Of a DNA stretch of 35,987 nt, positions 8,961 to 16,772 are shown piece by piece. Within the stretch, counting starts at the first letter, position 1. Every line of letters starts with the position of its first letter. The notes under the pieces were generated by a model. That model searched no databases, was not told the DNA's origin, and saw only the letters and a program-made list of their open reading frames with translations. The DNA comes from Bacillus marinisedimentorum. GTDB lineage: Bacteria > Bacillota > Bacilli > Bacillales > Bacillaceae_O. The DNA lies in contig NZ_LWBL02000069.1 of the NCBI RefSeq assembly GCF_001644195.2, positions 1 to 35,987 on the forward strand, read 5' to 3'. Position numbers and translations under genes: made by a program.

Positions 8961-8976
8961 AAAACATTGCTGTTTT
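8945..8976 (+). terminator. Weak hairpin between fadR and fadB
   Basis: CAGCAAT (8945-8951) can pair with ATTGCTG (8966-8972), followed by TTTT. The left arm lies inside the fadR end and the loop is 14 bases. It may attenuate or protect the mRNA and is unlikely to be a full terminator. Confidence 0.25.
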
Positions 8977-9003
8977 AATTCTCACAGGGGAAGAGGTGTG
9001 TTG

Positions 9004-9777
9004 ATGGAATATCTTTCTTGGTCTGTAAGAGAGCGCATTGCTGTTGTTACGTTAAACCGCCCGCCTGCTAATGCGCTGGCATCCGGCCTTCTGGACGAAC
9101 TGTCGCAAATGCTGGATCAAGTGGAGGGTGACAGGGAAGTGAAGGTCATTCTCATTCACGGGGAAGGCCGTTTCTTTTCAGCCGGGGCCGATATTAAGGA
9201 ATTTACTAAAATTGAAAGCGATTCCGATTTTCGGAATCTTTCAACAAACGGCCAAAAACTGTTCGACAGGATGGAAAATTTCAAAAAGCCGATTATTGCC
9301 GCAATCCACGGAGCGGCACTTGGCGGAGGGCTTGAACTTGCGATGGCCTGCCATATCCGCCTTGTGACCGAAACAGCCAAGCTTGGGCTCCCTGAATTGA
9401 CACTCGGTTTGATTCCTGGGTATGCGGGAACGCAGCGTCTTCCGCGATACATAGGCAGGCCGAGGGCAATTGAGATGATGTTGACAGGAGAGCCAATTAC
9501 CGGTACTGATGCGGTCCTGCTGGGTCTTGCCAATCATGCTTATACTGATGAGAAACTGATGGATGAAGCATTTGCCCTCGCCGGCAAGATCGCTTCAAAA
9601 AGTGCCGTTTCCGTTTCTTATGCGCTGGAGCTGTCGAATTATGCTGTCGATTCCCGGTTTGAAAAGGGAGTCGAAAAAGAAGCGGAACTGTTTGGCCGCG
9701 TCTTTCAATCTAGCGATGCTAGTGAAGGGATACAGGCTTTCGTTGAAAAAAGGAAGCCGGATTTTAAAGATGAATAA
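9004..9777 (+). CDS. fadB: Enoyl-CoA hydratase FadB
   Basis: Crotonase-fold enzyme of 257 residues that hydrates trans-2-enoyl-CoA in the second step of beta-oxidation. The oxyanion-hole strands are visible as GEGRFFSAGADIKEF (54-67) and HGAALGGGLELAM (102-114). Both catalytic glutamates of true hydratases are present: Glu111 in GGGLE and Glu131 in LPELTLG, so this is probably a hydratase. The start at 9004 follows GAGGTG (8993-8998); TTG at 9001 is too close and the frame to 8938 runs into fadR. It lies between fadR and etfB as in B. subtilis. Confidence 0.93.
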   Translation: MEYLSWSVRERIAVVTLNRPPANALASGLLDELSQMLDQVEGDREVKVILIHGEGRFFSAGADIKEFTKIESDSDFRNLSTNGQKLFDRMENFKKPIIAAIHGAALGGGLELAMACHIRLVTETAKLGLPELTLGLIPGYAGTQRLPRYIGRPRAIEMMLTGEPITGTDAVLLGLANHAYTDEKLMDEAFALAGKIASKSAVSVSYALELSNYAVDSRFEKGVEKEAELFGRVFQSSDASEGIQAFVEKRKPDFKDE

Positions 9778-9831
9778 CCTGCTGCCGATCCAGTCAGTAT
9801 TCAGGTCAATTTATTAGGGAGGGGACTGCTA

Positions 9832-10605
9832 ATGAATATTTATGTGATTATGAAAAGAACATTCGACACAGAAGAAAAAATCTCGATCGATAACGGCCGA
9901 ATTGCTGAGGAGGGTGCTGAATTCATCATTAACCCTTATGATGAATATGCAATTGAAGAAGCTATTCAAATCCGTGACAACAACAGCGGTGAAGTGACGG
10001 TTGTGACTGTCGGCGGTGAAGAAGCGGAAAAGGAACTGCGCACAGCGCTGGCAATGGGCTGTGACAAAGCCGTACTGATCAATACCGAAGAAGATGTCGA
10101 GGAAGGCGACCAGTTTACGACTGCCCGAATCCTGGAACAATTTTTCTCTGATAAAGAATATGATCTGATCCTGGGGGGCAACGTTGCCATCGATTCAGGA
10201 TCCGGCCAGGTTGGCCCTCGTCTTGCTGAACGCTTGAACATACCATACGTCACCACTATCACTAAGATTGAGGTCGACGGTGAAAATGTGAAAATCGAGC
10301 GGGATGTTGAAGGGGATACCGAAATGATTGAAACGTCTTTGCCGCTGCTCGTAACAGCCCAGCAAGGATTGAATGAACCCCGCTACCCATCTCTTCCGGG
10401 CATCATGAAAGCGAAGAAAAAACCGTTGGAAGAACTGGAAATAGACGATCTTGATCTTGATGAAGACGATGTCGAACCTAAAACAAAGACAATCGAAATT
10501 TTCCTTCCTCCAGAAAAAGAAGCAGGCAAAGTGCTGGAAGGTGAATTGGAAGATCAGGTGAAAGAACTGGTTTCATTACTTCGCAACGAAGCAAAAGTAA
10601 TTTAA
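9832..10605 (+). CDS. etfB: Electron transfer flavoprotein beta subunit
   Basis: The 257-residue beta subunit of the cytoplasmic ETF heterodimer, which takes electrons from acyl-CoA dehydrogenases and passes them towards the quinone pool. It begins MNIYVIMKRTFDTEEKI, the standard start of the nucleotide-binding fold; it has the VTVGGEEAEKELRTALAMG helix, the AIDSGSGQVGPRLAE segment and the EPRYPSLPGIMKAKKKP loop typical of EtfB. The ribosome site GGGAGGGG (9816-9823) precedes ATG 9832 after eight bases. etfA follows after 15 bases. No acyl-CoA dehydrogenase gene is present in the window, so its partner enzymes are elsewhere. Confidence 0.95.
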   Translation: MNIYVIMKRTFDTEEKISIDNGRIAEEGAEFIINPYDEYAIEEAIQIRDNNSGEVTVVTVGGEEAEKELRTALAMGCDKAVLINTEEDVEEGDQFTTARILEQFFSDKEYDLILGGNVAIDSGSGQVGPRLAERLNIPYVTTITKIEVDGENVKIERDVEGDTEMIETSLPLLVTAQQGLNEPRYPSLPGIMKAKKKPLEELEIDDLDLDEDDVEPKTKTIEIFLPPEKEAGKVLEGELEDQVKELVSLLRNEAKVI

Positions 10606-10620
10606 CGGGGGGATATCCAC

Positions 10621-11601
10621 ATGTCAAGAAAAGTATTAGTAGTAGGAGAAATGCGCGATAATGCACTTCGAAATGTATCGTTCGAAGCAGTTGGAGCAGG
10701 TAAAACGATAGCAGAAGGCGGCGAAGTTGTGGCCGTTCTGCTCGGCAAATCCATCAATGATGAACTTGCTCAGGAAATGATCCAGTATGGTGCGGACCGT
10801 GCCATCAAAGTTGAAAGTGATAAATTGGAAAACTATACGCCAGACGGCTACGGCCAGGCATTGATGCAGGTAATTGAGCAGGAAAATCCTGAAGGCATTG
10901 TGATGGGCCACACATCAGTCGGAAAAGATCTTTCCCCGAAAGTGGCCAGCAAGCTTGGTTCCGGATTGATTTCTGATACGACTGGAATTGAAGAAGCAGG
11001 CGGAAACATCGTGTTCACCCGGCCGATTTATTCTGGAAAAGCATTTGAGAAGAAAATTGTCTCTGACGGCATCTTCTTTGCGACCATCCGTCCGAATAAT
11101 ATCGAAGCACCTGAAAAGGACGAATCCCGTTCAGGTGATGTCACGTCAGTAGATGCGAATATCAAAGACTTGCGTACAATCGTCAAAGAGGTGCTCCGCA
11201 AAGCAACAGACGGTGTGGACCTTTCCGAAGCGAAAGTTGTCATTGCAGGCGGACGCGGTGTGAAAAGTGCAGACGGTTTCGAGCCGCTGAATGAACTTGC
11301 CGAAGTGCTTGGCGGCGCAGTAGGCGCTTCCCGCGGTGCATGTGATGCCGATTACTGTGACTATTCACTTCAAATCGGCCAGACCGGTAAAGTCGTCACA
11401 CCTGACCTTTACATCGCAGCGGGAATTTCAGGGGCAATCCAGCACCTTGCCGGCATGTCGAACTCAAAAGTCATCGTAGCCATCAATAAAGACCCTGAAG
11501 CCAACATTTTCAATGTGGCTGATTATGGGATTGTTGGAGACCTGTTTGAAGTCGTGCCGCTGCTGACCGAAGAGTTCAAAAAGCTCAAGGTAAACGCATA
11601 A
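10621..11601 (+). CDS. etfA: Electron transfer flavoprotein alpha subunit
   Basis: FAD-binding alpha subunit of ETF, 326 residues. The N-terminal Rossmann-like domain (1-190) is followed by the C-terminal FAD domain with [17 protein letters not shown], the [15 protein letters not shown] stretch that contacts the isoalloxazine ring, [19 protein letters not shown], and [21 protein letters not shown]. These are the textbook EtfA motifs. The start follows GGGGGGAT (10606-10613) at a suitable spacing. It is the last gene of the fadR operon and a strong terminator follows. Confidence 0.95.
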   Translation: MSRKVLVVGEMRDNALRNVSFEAVGAGKTIAEGGEVVAVLLGKSINDELAQEMIQYGADRAIKVESDKLENYTPDGYGQALMQVIEQENPEGIVMGHTSVGKDLSPKVASKLGSGLISDTTGIEEAGGNIVFTRPIYSGKAFEKKIVSDGIFFATIRPNNIEAPEKDESRSGDVTSVDANIKDLRTIVKEVLRKATDGVDLSEAKVVIAGGRGVKSADGFEPLNELAEVLGGAVGASRGACDADYCDYSLQIGQTGKVVTPDLYIAAGISGAIQHLAGMSNSKVIVAINKDPEANIFNVADYGIVGDLFEVVPLLTEEFKKLKVNA

Positions 11602-11655
11602 CCCGACATTCCACCTAATTGGGTTCGGTTTTGAGTGCAAAATAATAAAACGTAC

Positions 11656-11702
11656 AATTAACAGTCCATTTCATAATTGAATTGGACTGTTAATTTTTTT
11701 GA
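11656..11702 (+). terminator. Strong intrinsic terminator after etfA
   Basis: Thirteen perfect pairs, AATTAACAGTCCA (11656-11668) with TGGACTGTTAATT (11683-11695), then a T-run to 11700. It ends the fadR-etfA operon and separates it from the repeat array. Confidence 0.9.
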
Positions 11703-11727
11703 TGTGACAGGGGAGTGGTGTTTTCTG

Positions 11728-12412
11728 TCTATAAATGGTGGGAGAGTGTGAATATAGGCACTGAAGGGCGTCTCCTATGCCTGTAAGTGGGGGAAAAGCG
11801 TGAATATAAGCACGAAGGGAGGCTCTTGTGCCTGTAATTAGAGGAAGAGCGTGAGTATAGGCACGGAAGGATGTCTCCCGTGCCTGTAATTGGAGGAAGA
11901 GCGAGAATATAAGCACGGAAGAGAGTCGCTCATGCCTATAAGTAGAGGAAGGGCGTGAGTATAGGCACGGAAGGATGTCTCCCGTGCCTGTAACTGTAGG
12001 GAAAGCGAGAATATAAGCACGGAAGGGAGTCTCACATGCCTATAAGTAGAGGAAGAGCGTGAGTATAGGCACGGAAGGATGTCTCCCGTGCCTGTAATTG
12101 GAGGAAGAGCGAGAATATAAGCACGGAAGAGAGTCGCTCATGCCTATAAGTAGAGGAAGGGCGTGAGTATAGGCACGGAAGGATGTCTCCCGTGCCTGTA
12201 ATTGGGGGTAGAGCGAGAATATAAGCACGGAAGGATGTCTCCCGTGCCTGTAACTGGAGGAAGAGCGAGAATATAAGCACGGAAGAGAGTCTCTCATGCC
12301 TATAAGTAGAGGAAGCGTGTGAATAAAGGCACTGAACCAACATTCAGTGCCTATAACTGAAGGGAGAGCATGAAATAAAGGCACTGAACTACGATCCAGC
12401 TGCCTGTTACCT
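11728..12412. repeat. Tandem array of thirteen ~52-bp palindromic units
   Basis: The anchor CCTGTAA or CCTATAA recurs at 11781, 11831, 11883, 11935, 11987, 12039, 12091, 12143, 12195, 12247, 12299 and 12350, and a degenerate CCTGTTA at 12403. The spacing is 52 except for 50, 51 and 53 at the two ends. Each unit has an arm such as AGGCACGG, a short middle, and CCGTGCCT, then a purine-rich linker resembling AATTGGAGGAAGAGCGAGAA. Two unit types alternate for much of the array. No unit looks like a gene; the long minus-strand frames are by-products of the low-stop repeat. There are no unique spacers, so it is not a CRISPR array. Confidence 0.9.
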
Positions 12413-12554
12413 TGAACAGCACTGCAGTCCCCTGTCGCTTTCACGTTTGATTGATACTGCGTATAGTATGGCATTGTGCCGTTTGATGTGTAATTTCCAA
12501 TCAAAAGGGTACGTTATATGTGAAAACAAAAATATGGCGTGCACTATTTTTGAA

Positions 12555-12563
12555 TGGTATACT
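12555..12563 (+). promoter_or_regulatory. Extended -10 promoter for trxA
   Basis: TGGTATACT gives a TGn extension (12555-12557) plus -10 TATACT (12558-12563). No good -35 is present 17 bases upstream, as is usual for extended -10 promoters. Start point near 12570. Confidence 0.55.
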
Positions 12564-12598
12564 TTGATGGAAATGAGTTGTTAGAGGAGGATTTGTGA

Positions 12599-12913
12599 AT
12601 GGCAATTGTAAATGTGACAGACCAGACTTTTTCAAACGAAACGACAGATGGTGTAGTACTCGTTGACTTTTGGGCACCATGGTGCGGACCTTGTAAGATG
12701 ATTGCGCCTGTACTGGAAGAAATCGACTCAGAGATGGGCGACAACTTAAAAATCGCCAAACTGAACGTTGATGAAAATCAGGAAACTGCAGGACGCTTTG
12801 GTGTTATGAGCATCCCTACACTTCTCGTCTTCAAAAATGGTGAAGTGGTAGATCAGATCATCGGCTTCCAGCCAAAAGAAGCACTTACCCAAACCCTGCA
12901 AAAACACATGTAA
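12599..12913 (+). CDS. trxA: Thioredoxin
   Basis: Cytoplasmic thiol-disulfide oxidoreductase of 104 residues, the standard size of bacterial thioredoxin. The active site W28-C29-G30-P31-C32 is intact in the [11 protein letters not shown] context, and the cis-proline loop [12 protein letters not shown] is present. It reduces ribonucleotide reductase and other thiol-dependent enzymes. The start follows GAGGAGG (12584-12590) after eight bases. It is separated from etfA by the repeat array but keeps its usual place downstream of etfA. A terminator follows directly, so it is monocistronic. Confidence 0.97.
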   Translation: MAIVNVTDQTFSNETTDGVVLVDFWAPWCGPCKMIAPVLEEIDSEMGDNLKIAKLNVDENQETAGRFGVMSIPTLLVFKNGEVVDQIIGFQPKEALTQTLQKHM

Positions 12914-12926
12914 TTCATAAGCAAAC

Positions 12927-12962
12927 AAAGGATCCGGAGGATAATCTCCGGGTCCTTTTTAT
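12927..12962 (+). terminator. Intrinsic terminator after trxA
   Basis: AAAGGATCCGGAG (12927-12939) pairs with CTCCGGGTCCTTT (12946-12958) with one wobble, a six-base loop, and a T-run. Confidence 0.9.
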
Positions 12963-13350
12963 TTTGGGAACAGGCATCCACGCTCTTATTCATCTGTTAG
13001 GATGCCAGGTATTGAGTAAGACCACCAGTGCTTCCAATAAAGATTTGCAGCGGATCGTCAGCACCGTTTTATTTTGGTTGATTTGTTTGGGATCAATATA
13101 AACAATGCAATCAGCGGCACGCGCACAGGAATAACGATCAGATATGGGCGCCGCAGCGAGATGAGCGTAGCGAGCTTGACACCCTTCCCGTGGAAGGGAA
13201 GTTGATATTACTGTACACGGGAGAGGCAATCAAAATAATCTGCTGAAGGTCTAATAAGGAGGGCATAGCAGATGTTGCAGGGGGAAGACGGTAAGGAAAT
13301 CCATATCAGATCAGCCCTATATAAATAGACAAATGTGTTCACAAATTGTT
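12963..13350. other. Gene-free stretch between trxA and the Fur-driven lipoprotein gene
   Basis: No gene of normal size is seen. A short perfect hairpin CCCTTCC-CGT-GGAAGGG lies at 13182-13198. An 18-codon frame at 13272-13328 has a strong ribosome site AAGGAGGG (13256-13263) but no recognisable product; it ends just before the Fur-box promoter and may be chance. Confidence 0.4.
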
Positions 13351-13352
13351 CA

Positions 13353-13381
13353 TTGACAATGATAATCGTTATCGGTAAAAT
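13353..13381 (+). promoter_or_regulatory. Sigma-A promoter with embedded Fur box
   Basis: -35 TTGACA at 13353-13358 and -10 TAAAAT at 13376-13381, spacer 17. The spacer is occupied by GACAATGATAATCGTTATC (13355-13373), 17 of 19 matches to the classical Fur box. Iron-loaded Fur would block this promoter, so the lipoprotein gene should be induced by iron starvation. Confidence 0.85.
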
Positions 13382-13442
13382 GACAATTGTACTTATAAAT
13401 GAAAAGCATTATCAATTACATCAATGGAAGGGGAAAGCATTC

Positions 13443-14678
13443 ATGAAGAAGCAAACAATAACATTAATAGCAGGTGCATTACTGGCCGGAGGTGTTCTCG
13501 CCGGCTGCGGAAATCAAGAGGCAGAAGAACCGAAAGAAGAGCCGAAACAGGAAGAGCAGGCAGCTGAAGAAAATCAGGCTGAGCAAAACAGCGAAGGTAA
13601 AGAAAATGATGCCGAGCAAAATGCGGCCGATACAAATACAGAAGCTGAGGTAAACGCATACCAGGCCATGATGGAATCTCTCAGTGCCGCAAAAGAAGGC
13701 AACGAAGTGGAATGGGACAAAGTGAAAAGTGAGTATCAAAATAATTTGCAGGAAGCAGTGACTGCTGTGAACGGTGAATTTGACCAGGCGATCCAGGCGG
13801 CAATCAGTGCCGGACAAAGCGGTGAACTTGATGCAAATGTGGCAAGGCAAATTATTGATAAGACGACTCAATCATATTTCTATCAGAAGCATAAAGGACT
13901 CCATTCCGATACTGCATCAGCAATTGAGGCAGGCAATACTGAAGCTGCCAGCAAAATTTTTGAAGACCTGAATCTATTAATTGATGAAGTGATTATTCCG
14001 ACTGCTGAAAAGAGGGATAGTTACTATGAATTATCCGGTGAAGACAGTATCGTTGAAAATATCAATAGCGGCTTAAAGGCACAGACAGAAGCACTTGATG
14101 CCGGAAACGCTGACGATTTCGGAGTATATAAGCAAATCACTGATAAATCCATTTACAGAAGCTACTATCTTGCAGCTCAATCTTATGCCGAGAAAGTTGA
14201 AAAGGCTGTACAAGAAGGAAATGCAGATGAAACAGAATTAAAGATCATGCAGGCAGAAGGCTGGGGATTCCTCCAGGCAATCAAAGGTTCACTTGCAGGC
14301 GGGGATGAAGAAGCGGCAAACAAACTGAATGACTTGTTCAGCCTTGATAAGACAGAACCATCCGCTATAAAGTCTGAAGAAGTGTCACAGTTGTTTACCG
14401 ATGCTTTTGCCGGAAAGATTACCAGTTACCATGAAAAAGTTCCGGCAGCCCTTGAGGAAGGAGAAGTGGCTGAAGCAAGGACTGAAGCTATGGAAGCGAA
14501 TGTATTCCTGAAGGCGATTGAAATGGACCTGGCAGACAAGCTTGGTGAAGAGCAGGCTGAATCTCTGCTGGATAAGGCGCAAAAATGGTATGAAGCAGTA
14601 GCTGCGGAAAACGCTGAAGAAGCTTCGAAGTTAAGTGAAGAAATTACCTCCTCTGTTAAAGAGGTTGCATCTAAATAA
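13443..14678 (+). CDS. Fur-controlled helical-repeat lipoprotein, probably iron-related
   Basis: A 411-residue lipoprotein. The signal peptide (1-21) ends in the lipobox L19-A20-G21-C22, so Cys22 should be lipidated and the protein anchored outside the membrane. Residues 24-70 are a Glu/Gln-rich linker. The rest is helical and shows internal repetition: RQIIDKTTQSYFY at 135-147 matches KQITDKSIYRSYY at 230-242, each followed about 13 residues later by an A-x-x-x-GN element (160-165, 255-260), with a third, weaker copy around 320-341. No HxxE motif of the EfeO M75 domain is present. I do not recognise the family with certainty; the Fur box and the FTR1 operon downstream suggest a role in iron capture. 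The start at 13443 follows GGAAGGGG. Confidence 0.8.
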   Translation: MKKQTITLIAGALLAGGVLAGCGNQEAEEPKEEPKQEEQAAEENQAEQNSEGKENDAEQNAADTNTEAEVNAYQAMMESLSAAKEGNEVEWDKVKSEYQNNLQEAVTAVNGEFDQAIQAAISAGQSGELDANVARQIIDKTTQSYFYQKHKGLHSDTASAIEAGNTEAASKIFEDLNLLIDEVIIPTAEKRDSYYELSGEDSIVENINSGLKAQTEALDAGNADDFGVYKQITDKSIYRSYYLAAQSYAEKVEKAVQEGNADETELKIMQAEGWGFLQAIKGSLAGGDEEAANKLNDLFSLDKTEPSAIKSEEVSQLFTDAFAGKITSYHEKVPAALEEGEVAEARTEAMEANVFLKAIEMDLADKLGEEQAESLLDKAQKWYEAVAAENAEEASKLSEEITSSVKEVASK

Positions 14679-14682
14679 TCAG

Positions 14683-14710
14683 AAGGCCGCCTGCCAGGCG
14701 GCTTTCTTCC
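14683..14710 (+). terminator. Intrinsic terminator after the lipoprotein gene
   Basis: GCCGCCT (14686-14692) pairs perfectly with AGGCGGC (14696-14702), three-base loop, then TTTCTT. The GC-rich stem is good and the T-run is moderate. Confidence 0.7.
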
Positions 14711-14890
14711 TGTGCAGCATTTGTGTTTCATCTCACCATGCAGAGATGGCAAAAAGGCCTGTCCATCTTATCTGTGATAAAATATGGACTAGCCAGCGGG
14801 GTTCGGATATTCTGTTTCTGTTTGTTCATCTCCCTGGAGCTTTTATGACAGCAATAATAATTGTCCAACTATATCAATGAGGTGCGGTTT

Positions 14891-15856
14891 ATGAAAATAC
14901 TTGTTACAGGCGGAGCGGGCTTCATCGGTAGCCGGCTGGCTAAACAATTGATAGGCAAAGGCCATGACATATTGATTATGGATAACTTACATCCATACTA
15001 TGATCCTGTCCGGAAAAGGGCGCAGCTGGCTGATGTCAAGGAAGCAGGGGACTTTTTGTTTAAGGATGAAAACCTGCTGAATGAAGATGCGGCTTTAACC
15101 ATATTTAAAGAATACCAACCTGAAGCAGTCGTACATCTTGCTGCGATACCCGGCGTGCCGGTTTCCCTTGAGAAACCTCATGAATATATCGATTATGATA
15201 TCAAAGCAACGGTAAATGCTTTGAAGGCTGCGGGTGAGTCAGGTGCCCGGCACTTTATTTTTGCCTCCTCTTCATCCGTTTATGGGGAACAATCCGGCAT
15301 GCCCCTTCATGAAGGACAGGCATGGGGGAACCCTGTCTCCCCTTATGCTGCAGCAAAATTCGGCGCTGAAGCGTTTTGCCGTGCATACCAGTCGATTTAT
15401 CAGTTCGATTTAAGCATCCTTCGCTTCTTCACCGTGTACGGCCCGTGGGGACGGCCGGATATGGCCATTCCGATTTTTCTTGACAGGCTGCTGTCAGGAA
15501 GAAAGATTACATTGAATGGAATGGGAATCGCAAGGGACTTCACCTATATTGATGATATTATTTCAGGAATTGAACAGGCACTTGCGTATCCGTTCCGTAA
15601 TGAAACTTTCAATCTGGGTGCAGGGAAACCTGAAAAAATGGAAACCCTGCTTGCTATGCTTAATAAACATTTCCCGGAAATGGATGTCGAGCAAAGGCCG
15701 TTCCGGAAAGGCGATGTTACCGAAACGTGGGCAAATATATCGAAGGCAGGGAAGATGCTCGGGTATAAGCCCAAAATTACACTTGAAGAAGGGCTTGAAC
15801 GCACCATTGCGTGGTATAAAGAGCATACCCATGGGAAATCGTATAATTCTTGTTAG
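14891..15856 (+). CDS. NAD-dependent nucleotide-sugar epimerase/dehydratase
   Basis: Extended short-chain dehydrogenase/reductase of 321 residues. The NAD-binding TGGAGFIGSRL (6-16), the SSSSVYGE strand and the catalytic Tyr152-x3-Lys156 pair are intact, and LRFFTVYGPWGRPDMA plus RDFTYIDD are typical of UDP-glucuronate or UDP-glucose 4-epimerases. The exact sugar cannot be read from sequence. The start at 14891 follows GAGGTG (14879-14884); the frame is open from 14861. It is the first gene of a four-gene run with overlaps (epimerase, flippase, phosphodiesterase, glycosyltransferase). No convincing sigma-A promoter was found; a weak Fur-like palindrome lies at 14852-14866. Confidence 0.85.
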   Translation: MKILVTGGAGFIGSRLAKQLIGKGHDILIMDNLHPYYDPVRKRAQLADVKEAGDFLFKDENLLNEDAALTIFKEYQPEAVVHLAAIPGVPVSLEKPHEYIDYDIKATVNALKAAGESGARHFIFASSSSVYGEQSGMPLHEGQAWGNPVSPYAAAKFGAEAFCRAYQSIYQFDLSILRFFTVYGPWGRPDMAIPIFLDRLLSGRKITLNGMGIARDFTYIDDIISGIEQALAYPFRNETFNLGAGKPEKMETLLAMLNKHFPEMDVEQRPFRKGDVTETWANISKAGKMLGYKPKITLEEGLERTIAWYKEHTHGKSYNSC

Positions 15857-16772
15857 TGTCGGAATCATTCTGACAGTCACTTTTGCCGGCCTTTCGTTAC
15901 GCTTTTTTGATTTCCATTCCCTTCTTAGGGCCGGGAAACTTTTCCTGGGGAATCCGCTGTCGGTTGCAGCGGTTTTTGCCGCGTATACAGGTGCCTTTTT
16001 ACTGCGGGCATGGGCCCATTATTTATATATCGGACGCCGTGCATCATATACTGTCCTCCTGCAAGGGATTGGCTACAGCCTGTTTATAAATCATTTGGTC
16101 CCCGTTAAAGTCGGTGATGCGGCCAGGGTTGGATACATCATGAAGAAAGGGGGCTTGAAAGGTGATGATGCCCTCCATTCAGTGGCTGTCCTGAGGGGGC
16201 TTGATATGGCGGTGCTCATTTTCTTTGCCGGTGCGGGATTGGTTGTTTTTCAGCAGGGAATTCGATTCACTTCTTTTTTTCTTGCGGCTGGAGGCGTTGC
16301 TTTCATCTTAATTGCAGCAGCTGTCCTTCTTTCGGTCAGAAATGGAAAGATTAAGCGATTGGCTGCAAAGCAGGTGCAGCTGCTCAAGGAAGGTATGAGA
16401 GGGATAAAAGGTGCAGCTGCGGTATCGATGATTGCATTGAGCTGGATTTTGGAAGCTGCCGTCATTTTCGAAATTGCCCGTACCGGGTGGGAGGGCCTCT
16501 CGTTTGGAGAATCGGTTTTCGCAAACAGCCTTACTGTCGGAGGACAGGTTTTCCAGATTGCGCCCGGCGGTCTCGCGACATATGAAAGTATGATGACCTT
16601 CGCTCTTGCAATCACAGGGGTTCCTGCATCATTTGGGTATCAGGCTGCAATTTTATCACATTTATTCAAGTTTGCTTTTTCATATCTAACCGGGTTTCTG
16701 CTGCTTCTTACGGCTCCGGTTGCGGTAATCGATTTGAAACAATGGACTGACAAGAGGAGAGGAAACAGATGA
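15831..16772 (+). CDS. YbhN/AglD-type membrane protein (putative glycolipid flippase or synthase domain)
   Basis: Membrane protein of 313 residues with about eight hydrophobic helices, resembling the lysylphosphatidylglycerol synthase transmembrane region (UPF0104, YbhN/AglD). Family-like features are NHLVPVKVGDAARVGYIMKK (about 84-103) and GGQVFQIAPGGLATYE near 240-255. Such proteins are thought to move or handle lipid-linked sugars; direct evidence is limited. The start at 15831 lies inside the epimerase end, a 26-base overlap, so translation is probably coupled; a frame open further upstream to 15516 merely shadows the epimerase gene. The stop overlaps the next start as ATGA. Confidence 0.8.
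   Translation: MGNRIILVSVGIILTVTFAGLSLRFFDFHSLLRAGKLFLGNPLSVAAVFAAYTGAFLLRAWAHYLYIGRRASYTVLLQGIGYSLFINHLVPVKVGDAARVGYIMKKGGLKGDDALHSVAVLRGLDMAVLIFFAGAGLVVFQQGIRFTSFFLAAGGVAFILIAAAVLLSVRNGKIKRLAAKQVQLLKEGMRGIKGAAAVSMIALSWILEAAVIFEIARTGWEGLSFGESVFANSLTVGGQVFQIAPGGLATYESMMTFALAITGVPASFGYQAAILSHLFKFAFSYLTGFLLLLTAPVAVIDLKQWTDKRRGNR

Noticed and set aside
11728-12412. CRISPR array
   Set aside because: Units are continuous with no unique spacers, are palindromic throughout, and no cas genes are near.
11671-12504. Several long - strand frames across the repeat array (65 to 154 codons)
   Set aside because: They are repetitive translations of the 52-bp unit in rotating frames (52 is not a multiple of three), without ribosome sites or family motifs; low stop density of the repeat explains them.
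13443-14678. Assignment of the lipoprotein as EfeO/EfeM
   Set aside because: No cupredoxin domain and no HxxE peptidase-M75-type metal motif are visible.
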